Of a DNA stretch of 29,933 nt, positions 7,035-14,028 are shown one piece after another. The stretch's first letter is position 1. Every line of letters begins with the position of its first letter. The translations under genes and the position numbers were made by a program. Origin of the DNA: an uncultured Collinsella sp. (lineage in GTDB: Bacteria; Actinomycetota; Coriobacteriia; Coriobacteriales; Coriobacteriaceae); assembly GCA_958407085.1 (NCBI GenBank), contig CATYHY010000002.1, positions 1-29,933 of the forward strand, read 5' to 3'. The notes beneath the pieces are model-generated. The model saw nothing but the letters and a program-made list of their open reading frames with translations, was not told the origin of the DNA and did no database searches.

Positions 7035-8302
7035 GCGAGCTCCTCTTCAAAGTTGTCGATCAGGTTGTTGCCCAGGCGGACGACGGCGGCGCGGGTGCGC
7101 TCGTCGGTGGCGGAAAGTGCGGCGTCCTCCAGCTTGGCGCGGACGAACAGGTCCTCGGCGGCGTTTTGGTCAAGGCCGCGGCAGGCGAGGTAGAACAGTT
7201 GCTCGTCGCGGACGTGGCCGATGGTGGCTCCGTGGTTGCCGGCGACGCCGTCCTCGTCGCAGAGGATGACGGGGACGGTTTTGTTGTCGACGCCCTTGTT
7301 GGCGAGCAGCACGGTCTCGCGCTCGGTGCCGGTTGCGCCCTTGCAGCCGTGCACGAGGTCGATGGTGCCGCGGTAGACCTTCTTGGACGTGCCGGTCAGC
7401 ACGCCGTTGGCGTCGATCTCGCACTCGGTCTTGCGACCGCGGTGGCGCAGCTCGTAGTTAAAGTCGCGCACCTGCTCTCGGGCGCCCAGGTAGTCAGTAT
7501 CGATGGTGACCTTGGCGGTATCGCCCAGCAGGTCGCCGGCAAGGCCGGTGGCGCTGGCGCCGGCACCCAGGACGGTGTGCTGCACGTTGACGCGCGCGCC
7601 CTCGTCCAGGAACAGGCCGGTGTCGTCGAGCGCGATCCAGCTATCGTCGAGCGTCTGCGTGCAGGTTACGTTGACGGTGGCGTACTCGTAAGCGCACACG
7701 CGTAGCACAGAGACCACGACGCCCTGGCCGTTGACGGGGGAGTCCAGGGCTATGCGCAGATCGAGTGTTGCCTGCGGACGGGCGACGACGTCGATGGCAG
7801 CGATGGCCGCGGCTGCATCGACACCGCTCACGCGCACGGTAACCGTGGCGTGCTTGTATGCGGGCACATCGATGACGATGCGCTTGGTAGCGTGCTCGGC
7901 CAAGTAGGCGTAGGCAGCCTCACCCATGCCGGTTTCGAAGGCCTCAGCAGGGGAGAGCTCTTCCTCGAGCTTAATGGCGCCGGCCTGGTAGACGGAGGTT
8001 GCGGGCACGTCGAGCTCGGTCTCGGGCGTGATGCGGGCGCGGTCGGCGGCATCACCGGGGGCGGAGGCACGGCGCTCGGGGAAGCGCTCGGCCATGGCGT
8101 CCATGGCGGCGTCGAACGCGTCTGCCACGCCGGTAAACTGCTCGTCCAAGCCCTCGACCTCAATGGTCTCGGTGGGAGCGGCGGCAAGCTCGTTAGAGAG
8201 CTCGAGCTTGGTCTGATTCATCTTCAGCCAGCCCCAAGTGGCAGCCGGCATCGCGTTGACCTGCTCGAGCGTGGTAGCAGCGGTGTTGGTTTCCTGTTTC
8301 AT
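7031..8302 (-). CDS. sufD: SufD, Fe-S cluster assembly protein
   Basis: SufD (423 residues) pairs with SufB and the ATPase SufC in the SufBC2D scaffold complex. It has the SufB/D right-handed beta-helix core (about 130-390). The C-terminal block reads VAGNHGATIGHVRDEQLFYLACRGL, the region that in SufD supplies the histidine at the SufB-SufD interface and the SufC contact. The N-terminal 120 residues are variable and Ala/Glu-rich, as usual for SufD. The ATG at 8302 shares one base with the sufB stop (TAATG), so translation is coupled. It overlaps sufS by 4 bp. Confidence 0.94.
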   Translation of the reverse strand: MKQETNTAATTLEQVNAMPAATWGWLKMNQTKLELSNELAAAPTETIEVEGLDEQFTGVADAFDAAMDAMAERFPERRASAPGDAADRARITPETELDVPATSVYQAGAIKLEEELSPAEAFETGMGEAAYAYLAEHATKRIVIDVPAYKHATVTVRVSGVDAAAAIAAIDVVARPQATLDLRIALDSPVNGQGVVVSVLRVCAYEYATVNVTCTQTLDDSWIALDDTGLFLDEGARVNVQHTVLGAGASATGLAGDLLGDTAKVTIDTDYLGAREQVRDFNYELRHRGRKTECEIDANGVLTGTSKKVYRGTIDLVHGCKGATGTERETVLLANKGVDNKTVPVILCDEDGVAGNHGATIGHVRDEQLFYLACRGLDQNAAEDLFVRAKLEDAALSATDERTRAAVVRLGNNLIDNFEEELA

Positions 8303-9714
8303 TATCCGATCGCTCCTTCCATCTCGAGCTTGATCAGGTTGTTCATCTCGACGGCGTACTCCAGCGGCAGCTCCTTGGAGACCGGGTTGGCAAAGCCGTT
8401 GACGATCATGGTACGGGCTTCTTCCTCCGAGATACCGCGGCTCATCAGGTAGAACACCTTATCGTCGCCGATGCGGCCGATGGTGGCCTCGTGGCCGATG
8501 TCGACGTTCTTGGCGCGGATGTCCATGGCCGGAATAGTGTCGGAGCGGCTTTGGTCGTCGAGCATCAGCGACTGACAGCTCACGGTTGCCTTGGAGCCCT
8601 CGGCCTTGGGCGTGGCAACGATAGAGCTGCGGAAGGTCTGGATACCGCCGCTCTTAGAGATGCCCTTGGTCTCGACGGTTGCCGAGGTATCGGGTGCGTT
8701 GAGCACGACCTTGCAGCCGGTATCGAGGTTCTGACCGGCGCCGGCAAAGGTGATGCCGGTAAAGCTCGACCGGGCGCGGCGGCCGTTGAGCACGCTCATG
8801 GGGTAGAGGTAGCCCACGTGGCTGCCGAAGGAGCCACTGATCCACTCGATGTCGCCGTCCTCGTCCACGCGCGCACGCTTGGTGTTGAGGTTGTACATGT
8901 TCTTGGACCAGTTCTCGATGGTCGAGTAGCGCAGGTGTGCGCGTTTGCCCACAAAAAGCTCCACAGCGCCGGCGTGGAGGTTGGCCACGTTGTACTTGGG
9001 CGCGGAGCAACCCTCGATAAAGTGCAGGTCGGCATCGTCCTCGACGATGATGAGCGTGTGCTCAAACTGACCGGCGCCCTTGGCGTTGAGGCGGAAGTAG
9101 CTCTGCAGCGGAAAATCGAGCTTGGTGCCCTTGGGCACGTAGACAAACGAGCCGCCCGACCACACGGCGCCGTGCAGGGCCGCAAACTTGTGGTCGGTGG
9201 GCGGGATGAGCGTCATAAACTTCTCGTGGATGAGCGGCTCCCACTGCGGGTCATGCAGGGCTTCCTCAATACCGGAGTAGACGATGCCCATCTTGGACGC
9301 CGTGTCCTGCATGTTGTGGTAGACGAGCTCGGAGTCGTACTGCGCGCCGACGCCCGCCAGGTAGCTGCGCTCGGCCTCGGGGATGCCCAGGCGCTCAAAG
9401 GTATTCTTGATGTCGTCGGGCACCGACTCCCAGTCGTGCTTTTGTTCGGTGTTGGGCTTGACGTAGGTGACGATGTTGTCCATGTCCAGGCCCTCGATGG
9501 AGGGGCCCCACGTCGGGTCGGGAAAACGGTTGAAGATCTCGAGGGACTTTAAGCGCAGGTCGAGCATCCACTGCGGCTCGTCCTTTTTGGCGCTAATCTC
9601 GCGCACGATGTCGGGCGTGATGCCGGCGTCGAGGCGCTCGAATCCCTCCTCGCCATAGGTGAAGTCGTAGAGGCTGCGGTCGATGTCCGCGACCTCGGTG
9701 CGGTTCTTGGTCAT
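8302..9714 (-). CDS. sufB: SufB, Fe-S cluster scaffold
   Basis: SufB is the main cluster-building scaffold of the SufBC2D complex. The 470-residue length is normal. Highly conserved blocks are present: AGVGAQYDSELVYHNMQ, WSGGSFVYVPKG, the FIEGCSAP cysteine block and the C-terminal DIGHEATIGRIGDDKVFYLMSRG. The ATG at 9714 follows AAAGGGG by about 7 bases. The gap to sufC is 12 bp and sufD begins inside the sufB stop codon. Nothing unusual is seen. Confidence 0.97.
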   Translation of the reverse strand: MTKNRTEVADIDRSLYDFTYGEEGFERLDAGITPDIVREISAKKDEPQWMLDLRLKSLEIFNRFPDPTWGPSIEGLDMDNIVTYVKPNTEQKHDWESVPDDIKNTFERLGIPEAERSYLAGVGAQYDSELVYHNMQDTASKMGIVYSGIEEALHDPQWEPLIHEKFMTLIPPTDHKFAALHGAVWSGGSFVYVPKGTKLDFPLQSYFRLNAKGAGQFEHTLIIVEDDADLHFIEGCSAPKYNVANLHAGAVELFVGKRAHLRYSTIENWSKNMYNLNTKRARVDEDGDIEWISGSFGSHVGYLYPMSVLNGRRARSSFTGITFAGAGQNLDTGCKVVLNAPDTSATVETKGISKSGGIQTFRSSIVATPKAEGSKATVSCQSLMLDDQSRSDTIPAMDIRAKNVDIGHEATIGRIGDDKVFYLMSRGISEEEARTMIVNGFANPVSKELPLEYAVEMNNLIKLEMEGAIG

Positions 9715-9726
9715 TGCGTCGCCCCT

Positions 9727-10527
9727 TTACGCCTGCTGCTCGGCAGCGGCGGCCTCGGCCTGGGCGCGCTGCTCGGCGGCCTCGCGCTCGAAGGTCTCAA
9801 AACCGTTCTTGTCGATCCAGGGGATGAGCGAGGCGTCGTCCTCGCGCACGATGTGGCCCTTGACCATAACGTGGACGCGGTCGACATCCAGGTGCTCCAG
9901 GATGCGCGTGTTGTGCGTGATGATGAGCATGGAGCCGTCGCAGCTCTTGCGGTAGGCGTCCATGCCGTGGCTGACGGTGGACAGGGCGTCGACGTCCAGG
10001 CCGGAGTCGGTCTCGTCCAGGATGGCGAGCTTGGGCTGCAGCAGCAGGAGCTGGAGCATCTCGACCTTCTTCTTCTCGCCGCCCGAGAAGCCCACGCCCA
10101 GCTCGCGGTTGAGGTAGGCGGTATCCATGTTGAGCTCTGCCGCGAGCTCCTTGACGCGACGGCGGAACTCCTTGCCCTTCATCTCCAGGCCGGGGCGGCC
10201 GGCGATGCTGGCGCGCAAAAAGCTCGACAGCGGCACGCCCGGAATCTCGACCGGGGCCTGGAAGCTCAGGAACAGGCCGGCGCGCGAGCGCTTGTCGGTG
10301 GTGAGTTCAGTGATGTCCTGGCCGTCAAAGACGATGCGGCCGTCGTTGACCGTGTAAACGGGGTCGCCCATGACCAGGTGGCCGAGGGTGGACTTGCCGG
10401 CGCCGTTGGGTCCCATCAGAACGTGGGTCTCGCCGGCGGCGACGTTGAGGTTGACGTTGTGGAGGATGGTCTTCTCGTCCACGGAGGCGGTCAGACCTTC
10501 GATGGAAAGCAGCGGATTTGCGCTCAT
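9727..10527 (-). CDS. sufC: SufC, ABC-type ATPase of the SUF complex
   Basis: SufC powers structural changes in SufB-SufD. The 266-residue protein has Walker A GPNGAGKST (39-47), the Q-loop SFQAP (88-92), signature FSGGEKKKVE (147-156), Walker B LAILDETDSGLD (168-179) and the H-loop ITHNT (203-207). The ATG at 10527 has AGAGGGA 6 bases upstream; another in-frame ATG ten codons earlier (10557) has no ribosome site. The last ~24 residues are an Ala/Glu/Gln-rich tail beyond the usual SufC end. First gene of sufCBDSU, divergent from the Rrf2-family regulator, whose product probably controls it. Confidence 0.96.
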   Translation of the reverse strand: MSANPLLSIEGLTASVDEKTILHNVNLNVAAGETHVLMGPNGAGKSTLGHLVMGDPVYTVNDGRIVFDGQDITELTTDKRSRAGLFLSFQAPVEIPGVPLSSFLRASIAGRPGLEMKGKEFRRRVKELAAELNMDTAYLNRELGVGFSGGEKKKVEMLQLLLLQPKLAILDETDSGLDVDALSTVSHGMDAYRKSCDGSMLIITHNTRILEHLDVDRVHVMVKGHIVREDDASLIPWIDKNGFETFEREAAEQRAQAEAAAAEQQA

Positions 10528-10611
10528 GCTGTCCCTCTCTGTATATGGTGTACTCATAGGTGTACTAAACCCTAGGAATCTTCTCGGAATAAAGTTACTA
10601 TGGGTTCGGCG

Positions 10612-10635
10612 TTAGTCAAGGGAAAACCCGACTAA
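10612..10635. promoter_or_regulatory. inverted repeat overlapping a sufC -35-like hexamer (candidate operator)
   Basis: TTAGTC (10612-10617) and GACTAA (10630-10635) form a perfect 6-bp inverted repeat with a 12-bp spacer. On the minus strand TTGACT (10614-10619) could be the sufC -35; the matching -10 around 10588-10597 is poor. The repeat would place a dimeric regulator on that promoter. The obvious candidate is the divergent Rrf2 protein. Confidence 0.4.
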
Positions 10636-10650
10636 TCCACTCGACTTTTT

Positions 10651-10685
10651 AGATGTGGGACATAATAATCAGGTTTGTTTGCCCC
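10651..10685. repeat. copy A of the ~35-bp palindrome-like repeat
   Basis: AGATGTGGGACATA followed by a T-rich half ending TTTGCCCC matches copy B (10694-10729) in layout. It contains TAATAAT (10664-10670 region), which could serve as a -10 for the rrf2-type gene, so a protein bound here would repress it. Confidence 0.45.
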
Positions 10686-10693
10686 GCGTGCAT

Positions 10694-10729
10694 AAGATTT
10701 GGGACAAACACTCCTGGTATTTTGTCCCA
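10694..10729. promoter_or_regulatory. copy B: perfect 9-bp inverted repeat upstream of the Rrf2 gene
   Basis: TGGGACAAA (10700-10708) and TTTGTCCCA (10721-10729) are perfect reverse complements separated by 12 bp, the same spacer as the 10612-10635 inverted repeat. It ends 9 bp before the Rrf2 gene's ribosome site. It is either a regulator operator (autoregulation) or an RNA hairpin in the 5' leader. Confidence 0.55.
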
Positions 10730-10749
10730 GCAACGATGGGAGGGTAGGT

Positions 10750-11181
10750 ATGCTCATTTCTTCCAAGGGCCGCTATGCCCTCCGGCTGATGATCTATATC
10801 GCGGCGCTCGGTGACGCCGAGGGCAAGATTGCCCTGCGCGAGGTTGCCGACCGCGAGCATATCTCGCAAAAGTATTTGGAGCAGCTGGTTCGTCCGCTTA
10901 TGAAGGCGGGCCTGCTTAAGAGCGTGCGCGGCAAGGGCGGCGGCTACATGATGGCCAAGGATCCCTCCGAGGTACGTGCGGGTGACATCCTGCGCGCCGT
11001 CGAGGGCAGCACGGCTCCAGTGGCGTGCGATGGCATCGACAACAGCTGCACTCGCAGCGATCTTTGCTCGACCGTCAAGTTCTGGCGCGGCCTGGACGAC
11101 GTGATCGAAAAGTACGTCGACGGCGTGACGTTGGCCGACCTGGCCGCCGTCCCCGAAATCAACTTTGACATTAAGCTGTAG
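10750..11181 (+). CDS. Rrf2-family transcriptional regulator, IscR/SufR-like
   Basis: This 143-residue winged-helix protein starts MLISSKGRYALR, the classic Rrf2 N-terminus, and has the recognition region HISQKYLEQLVRPLMKAGL (37-55) and wing RGKGGGY (60-66). Three cysteines, C93, C100 and C106, form C-x6-C-x5-C. This is one residue off the C-x5-C-x5-C [2Fe-2S] site of E. coli IscR, so cluster sensing is likely. The ATG at 10750 follows GGGAGGGTAGG; a longer upstream reading has no ribosome site. It is divergent from sufC with a 222-bp shared control region holding several inverted repeats. Inference: it represses suf (and itself) when Fe-S clusters are plentiful. The mntA-like gene starts 8 bp downstream. 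Confidence 0.93.
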   Translation: MLISSKGRYALRLMIYIAALGDAEGKIALREVADREHISQKYLEQLVRPLMKAGLLKSVRGKGGGYMMAKDPSEVRAGDILRAVEGSTAPVACDGIDNSCTRSDLCSTVKFWRGLDDVIEKYVDGVTLADLAAVPEINFDIKL

Positions 11182-11189
11182 GGGTGCAA

Positions 11190-11477
11190 ATGGCATCTCT
11201 CGACAAGGTGTACAAGCAAATCGAAGTTTTTGCTCGGGAATGTGACGCCGAGAAGGTCGTGTTGTTTGGCTCTCGTGCTCGAGGCGACAACTTGCCCAAG
11301 AGCGATATTGACATCGCCGTAGCAGGTTGCCGGGATTTCGGCCGCTTCTCATATTTGATCGATGAACGTCTTGATACTCTTTTAGATGTAGATGTCGTCA
11401 ATCTCGACGAGTCCTTATCGCAGCAATTGCTCGATGAAATTGCCAGGGATGGTGTGATTCTGTATGAAAAAATATGA
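11190..11477 (+). CDS. mntA: MntA-like minimal nucleotidyltransferase (type VII antitoxin)
   Basis: This 95-residue protein is a minimal nucleotidyltransferase with the GS-x10-D-x-D signature: G27-S28 in LFGSRARGD, then D39 and D41 in KSDIDIAV. In MntA/HepT systems the antitoxin adds AMP units to a tyrosine of the HepT toxin and silences it. The start is the ATG at 11190, 5 bases after AGGGG; a GTG at 11184 is possible but has no room for a ribosome site. It lies 8 bp after the Rrf2 gene and overlaps hepT by 14 bp, so the three are probably co-transcribed. Confidence 0.88.
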   Translation: MASLDKVYKQIEVFARECDAEKVVLFGSRARGDNLPKSDIDIAVAGCRDFGRFSYLIDERLDTLLDVDVVNLDESLSQQLLDEIARDGVILYEKI

Positions 11478-11883
11478 GAACTTTGTCAGCGCCTTGGCGA
11501 ATCTTGAGGATGCGCCCAATCAGGATCTCAACAATGATTTTGTTCAGAGTGGATTGATTAATAAGTTCAATCTTCAATTTGAACTGAGCTGGAAGCTTCT
11601 TAAGCGTCTGCTCGAGTATGAGGGCGCCACGCTTGCCGCGTCGGGGTCTCCTCGCGCCATCTTGAAGGAGTCGTACCGATTCTACGACTTTATTGATGAG
11701 GCAGCCTGGCTAGATATGCTCAGAGACCGCAATACGAACGTCCATATCTATGACAACAAGCTCGCTCAAGATTTGATTCAGCGCATCTTGAACGTCTATA
11801 TCCCCGCATTCTGCCAGCTGAGGGACGGGCTGATGGAGCGTTACGGCGAGCTTCTGTTGGCGCCCGACGACCAGTTTGTTTAA
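11464..11883 (+). CDS. hepT: HepT-like HEPN protein (HI0074 family; type VII toxin)
   Basis: This 139-residue all-helical HEPN protein belongs to the nucleotidyltransferase substrate-binding family. The R-x4-H-x-Y motif is complete: R89, H94 and Y96 in RNTNVHIY. In characterised HepT toxins the Arg/His pair makes the RNase site and the Tyr is the residue AMPylated by the partner MntA. The start overlaps the mntA end by 14 bp, so synthesis is tightly coupled. Caution: HI0074-type pairs are widespread and not all have shown toxicity. No terminator is clear downstream. Confidence 0.87.
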   Translation: MKKYENFVSALANLEDAPNQDLNNDFVQSGLINKFNLQFELSWKLLKRLLEYEGATLAASGSPRAILKESYRFYDFIDEAAWLDMLRDRNTNVHIYDNKLAQDLIQRILNVYIPAFCQLRDGLMERYGELLLAPDDQFV

Positions 11884-11925
11884 TTCCTTAAGATTTCGCG
11901 GAGGGTTGTTGCCGTTTACCGAGGG

Positions 11926-11941
11926 GTTGTTGTGCAACAAC
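11926..11941. promoter_or_regulatory. GTTGTTGTGCAACAAC inverted repeat in a promoter-like region
   Basis: This is a 7-bp inverted repeat with a 2-base centre. TTGTGC inside it (11930-11935) sits 17 bp before AATACT (11953-11958), itself preceded by TGC (extended -10 form), so the palindrome may overlap the -35 of the secreted protein gene at 12012. Just upstream GGGTTGTTG occurs twice. The core GTTGTGCAAC recurs inverted at 13895-13904. Confidence 0.4.
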
Positions 11942-12011
11942 GGGCGAGCTGCAATACTTATTTTTATCTTTGCAAACTGAACTTTAACTACACCAATGCA
12001 GGGAGGATCTT

Positions 12012-13829
12012 ATGCAGCCCAAGCATTCTGCTATTGTCGCGGGCCTGACGTTGGCGCTTTCGTTTGGCGCCGTTTCCGCGCCGGCACCTGTCGCTGCCGA
12101 GGAGCCCACGCCGGGCGTTGCCTCGGATGCCACCGATATCGATAAGGGTCTCTACACCCAGCAGTCCTTCTCGGGCGTGCTGAGGTCGGTCCAGGGCGTT
12201 TCGTTTGTCAACGTGACTCCCGAGATGAAGTACTTTACCAAGTACGAGAGCCATGGTAACTACAACCAGGGATTTTCGTATGGTGACGGCTATAACGCAC
12301 TGGGTTACTATCAGTTTGATCGCCGCTGGTCGCTCATTCCGTTTATGAAGCAGGTTTACAACTACGATTCTGCCAAGTACAGCATGCTCAAGGATGCGAT
12401 TGATCGCGGCAGCGAGATTTCCAACACGAGCAATGCCATGTATGAGAACGGCCAGCTCACCGAGTTGGGCCGTATTGCGCAGGAGGCCTTTCAGGGTGCT
12501 TACAACACCGATCCTGTTGAGTTCTCAGCACTTCAAGATGCTTATGCGTACAACTCGTACTATGCGGTGACCGAGGCGTGGCTCAAGAGCGGCCTGGGTA
12601 TTGACATTTCGGGCCGCGCCGACTGCGTCAAGGGCATGGTGTGGAGCATTACCAACATGTGCGGCACTGGTGGCTGCAGGGACTTTTTCCGCTGGGCGAA
12701 TCTTTCCAACGATATGTCCGATCGCGAGTTTGTGACGGCGCTTTCCAACAGCGTGGTCAATAACGTGGCGACCAAGTATTCGAGCCAACCCCAGTATCAT
12801 GAGGGCTGGAAGAACCGCTACCGCAACGAGCTAAAGGACTGCTTGGTTTATATCGCTGAGGACGAGGCTGCCGCCGCGACGCCCGTGCAGCCCGAGCCCA
12901 CACCGGCGCCCTCGCCGACACCTGATTCGAATGACGACTCGAGTGACGATGCCAACGATGACAGGATGGATGCGCCCTCGACCGATGCTGACGGTAATGG
13001 CTCTGCTGGTGGCACTACCAACGACGGCTCTACCTCGAACGGCTCCGATTCGAACGGCTCTGCTGCGGGCGATTCGCCTTCAAGCTCTGCCGGCAATACG
13101 GACAGCGACGCTTCTGGTTCGACCGGCGCTGACACCTCTAACTCATCTACCGGCTCGAGCGATTCGTCCGTTGACACCGGCTCTAACAACGGCTCCGGCT
13201 CTGACGCAACCCCTGATTCCGATGCTTCCAAGGACGATTCGAATAAGGCGCCGGACGCTCCCGTTGCTTCGCCGGACAAGAAGCCTTCTTTCTCCGAGCA
13301 GCTTGGTTCTACGCTGGGTTCTTCGCTGATGGCTGGCGTTAATAACGGTTCGGCCCAGAACAAGGACAACTCTGATCAGGCTTCCACGGAAAAGACCGAA
13401 GCCGTAAAGGGCGACTCCAAGGACAAGGCTTCCGAGAAGACCGAATCCGATAAGGGTTCTAGCTCTGAGGAGAAGGACGACAAGTCCACTCAGAAGAAGG
13501 ACGAGGGTAAGAAGTCTGAATCTGAGGAGAAGGACGAGAACAAGGACAAGACCGAGGACGGAAAGCAGCAGGGCGAGGACGGCGGTAAGAGTAACACCGA
13601 CAAACAGGTCCATGAGCAAAATGACTCCAAAACGGTGACCACTACGACCACGACGACCACCACAACCAAGTCATCTGGCGGCAATATGCCCAAGACGGGC
13701 GATCTGATTGTGATGGCGAGCCTTGCCAGCGCGAGCTTGGCCACACTGGGCGCTACGTCTATCGTAAGTGGTAAGCATAAGCTCGATCAGCAGAAGAAGG
13801 CTTCTGGGGAGGATGGCTCGGAGGAGTAG
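12012..13829 (+). CDS. secreted lysozyme-like protein with Ser/Asp/Lys stalk and MPKTG sorting signal
   Basis: This 605-residue surface protein has an N-terminal signal peptide (about 1-29, ending APVAAE). Residues ~70-280 form a folded domain with FTKYESHGNY (candidate catalytic E79) and YNALGYYQFDRRW. These resemble the YES-G-N...SYG-YQ layout of lysozyme/chitosanase-like domains in phage and VgrG-related proteins; this assignment is by eye. Residues ~286-550 are a low-complexity stalk: first Pro/Ser/Asp/Asn/Gly, then Lys/Glu/Asp/Ser, ending in a run of ten threonines. Near the C-terminus MPKTG (559-563) precedes a hydrophobic segment and basic residues, like a sortase signal with Met for Leu. 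A further 20 hydrophilic residues follow, which is long for such a signal. The ATG follows GGGAGG by 5 bases. Likely role: peptidoglycan or other glycan hydrolysis at the cell surface. Confidence 0.75.
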   Translation: MQPKHSAIVAGLTLALSFGAVSAPAPVAAEEPTPGVASDATDIDKGLYTQQSFSGVLRSVQGVSFVNVTPEMKYFTKYESHGNYNQGFSYGDGYNALGYYQFDRRWSLIPFMKQVYNYDSAKYSMLKDAIDRGSEISNTSNAMYENGQLTELGRIAQEAFQGAYNTDPVEFSALQDAYAYNSYYAVTEAWLKSGLGIDISGRADCVKGMVWSITNMCGTGGCRDFFRWANLSNDMSDREFVTALSNSVVNNVATKYSSQPQYHEGWKNRYRNELKDCLVYIAEDEAAAATPVQPEPTPAPSPTPDSNDDSSDDANDDRMDAPSTDADGNGSAGGTTNDGSTSNGSDSNGSAAGDSPSSSAGNTDSDASGSTGADTSNSSTGSSDSSVDTGSNNGSGSDATPDSDASKDDSNKAPDAPVASPDKKPSFSEQLGSTLGSSLMAGVNNGSAQNKDNSDQASTEKTEAVKGDSKDKASEKTESDKGSSSEEKDDKSTQKKDEGKKSESEEKDENKDKTEDGKQQGEDGGKSNTDKQVHEQNDSKTVTTTTTTTTTTKSSGGNMPKTGDLIVMASLASASLATLGATSIVSGKHKLDQQKKASGEDGSEE

Positions 13830-13858
13830 CCTTTCAGATTGTTTTCAAAGCGTTTGAG

Positions 13859-13894
13859 ACGGGGTCCGGTGCAGCCGCATCGGATCCCGTTTTT
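13859..13894 (+). terminator. intrinsic terminator of the anchored surface protein gene
   Basis: A 10-bp stem (13859-13868 / 13881-13890, one G-U pair, 12-base loop) is followed by TTTTT. It starts 30 bp after the stop at 13829. Confidence 0.88.
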
Positions 13895-13967
13895 GTTGCA
13901 CAACGATTTGTTATGCCCCCTCGGGGCGTCAGTTGCTACCGTTGCCCGAAACCTTTGCAAGTCGATA

Positions 13968-13995
13968 TTGTTGCGCTCCGCCTGCTCGTTACAAT
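13968..13995 (+). promoter_or_regulatory. putative promoter of the AAA-ATPase-like gene
   Basis: TTGTTG (13968-13973), a 16-bp spacer and TACAAT (13990-13995) match -35/-10 elements, about 34 bp before the GTG start. The -10 is good and the -35 weak. Confidence 0.45.
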
Positions 13996-14028
13996 GGGCA
14001 TCGTGCTGCGTTAGAGGGAGAGTTTACG

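Noticed and set aside
5676..7193. Open frame of 505 codons on the plus strand over sufS
   Set aside because: Antisense to sufS, no ribosome site, composition of a shadow frame.
10528..10557. Earlier ATG for sufC (10 codons longer)
   Set aside because: No ribosome site precedes it, while AGAGGGA is correctly spaced before the ATG at 10527.
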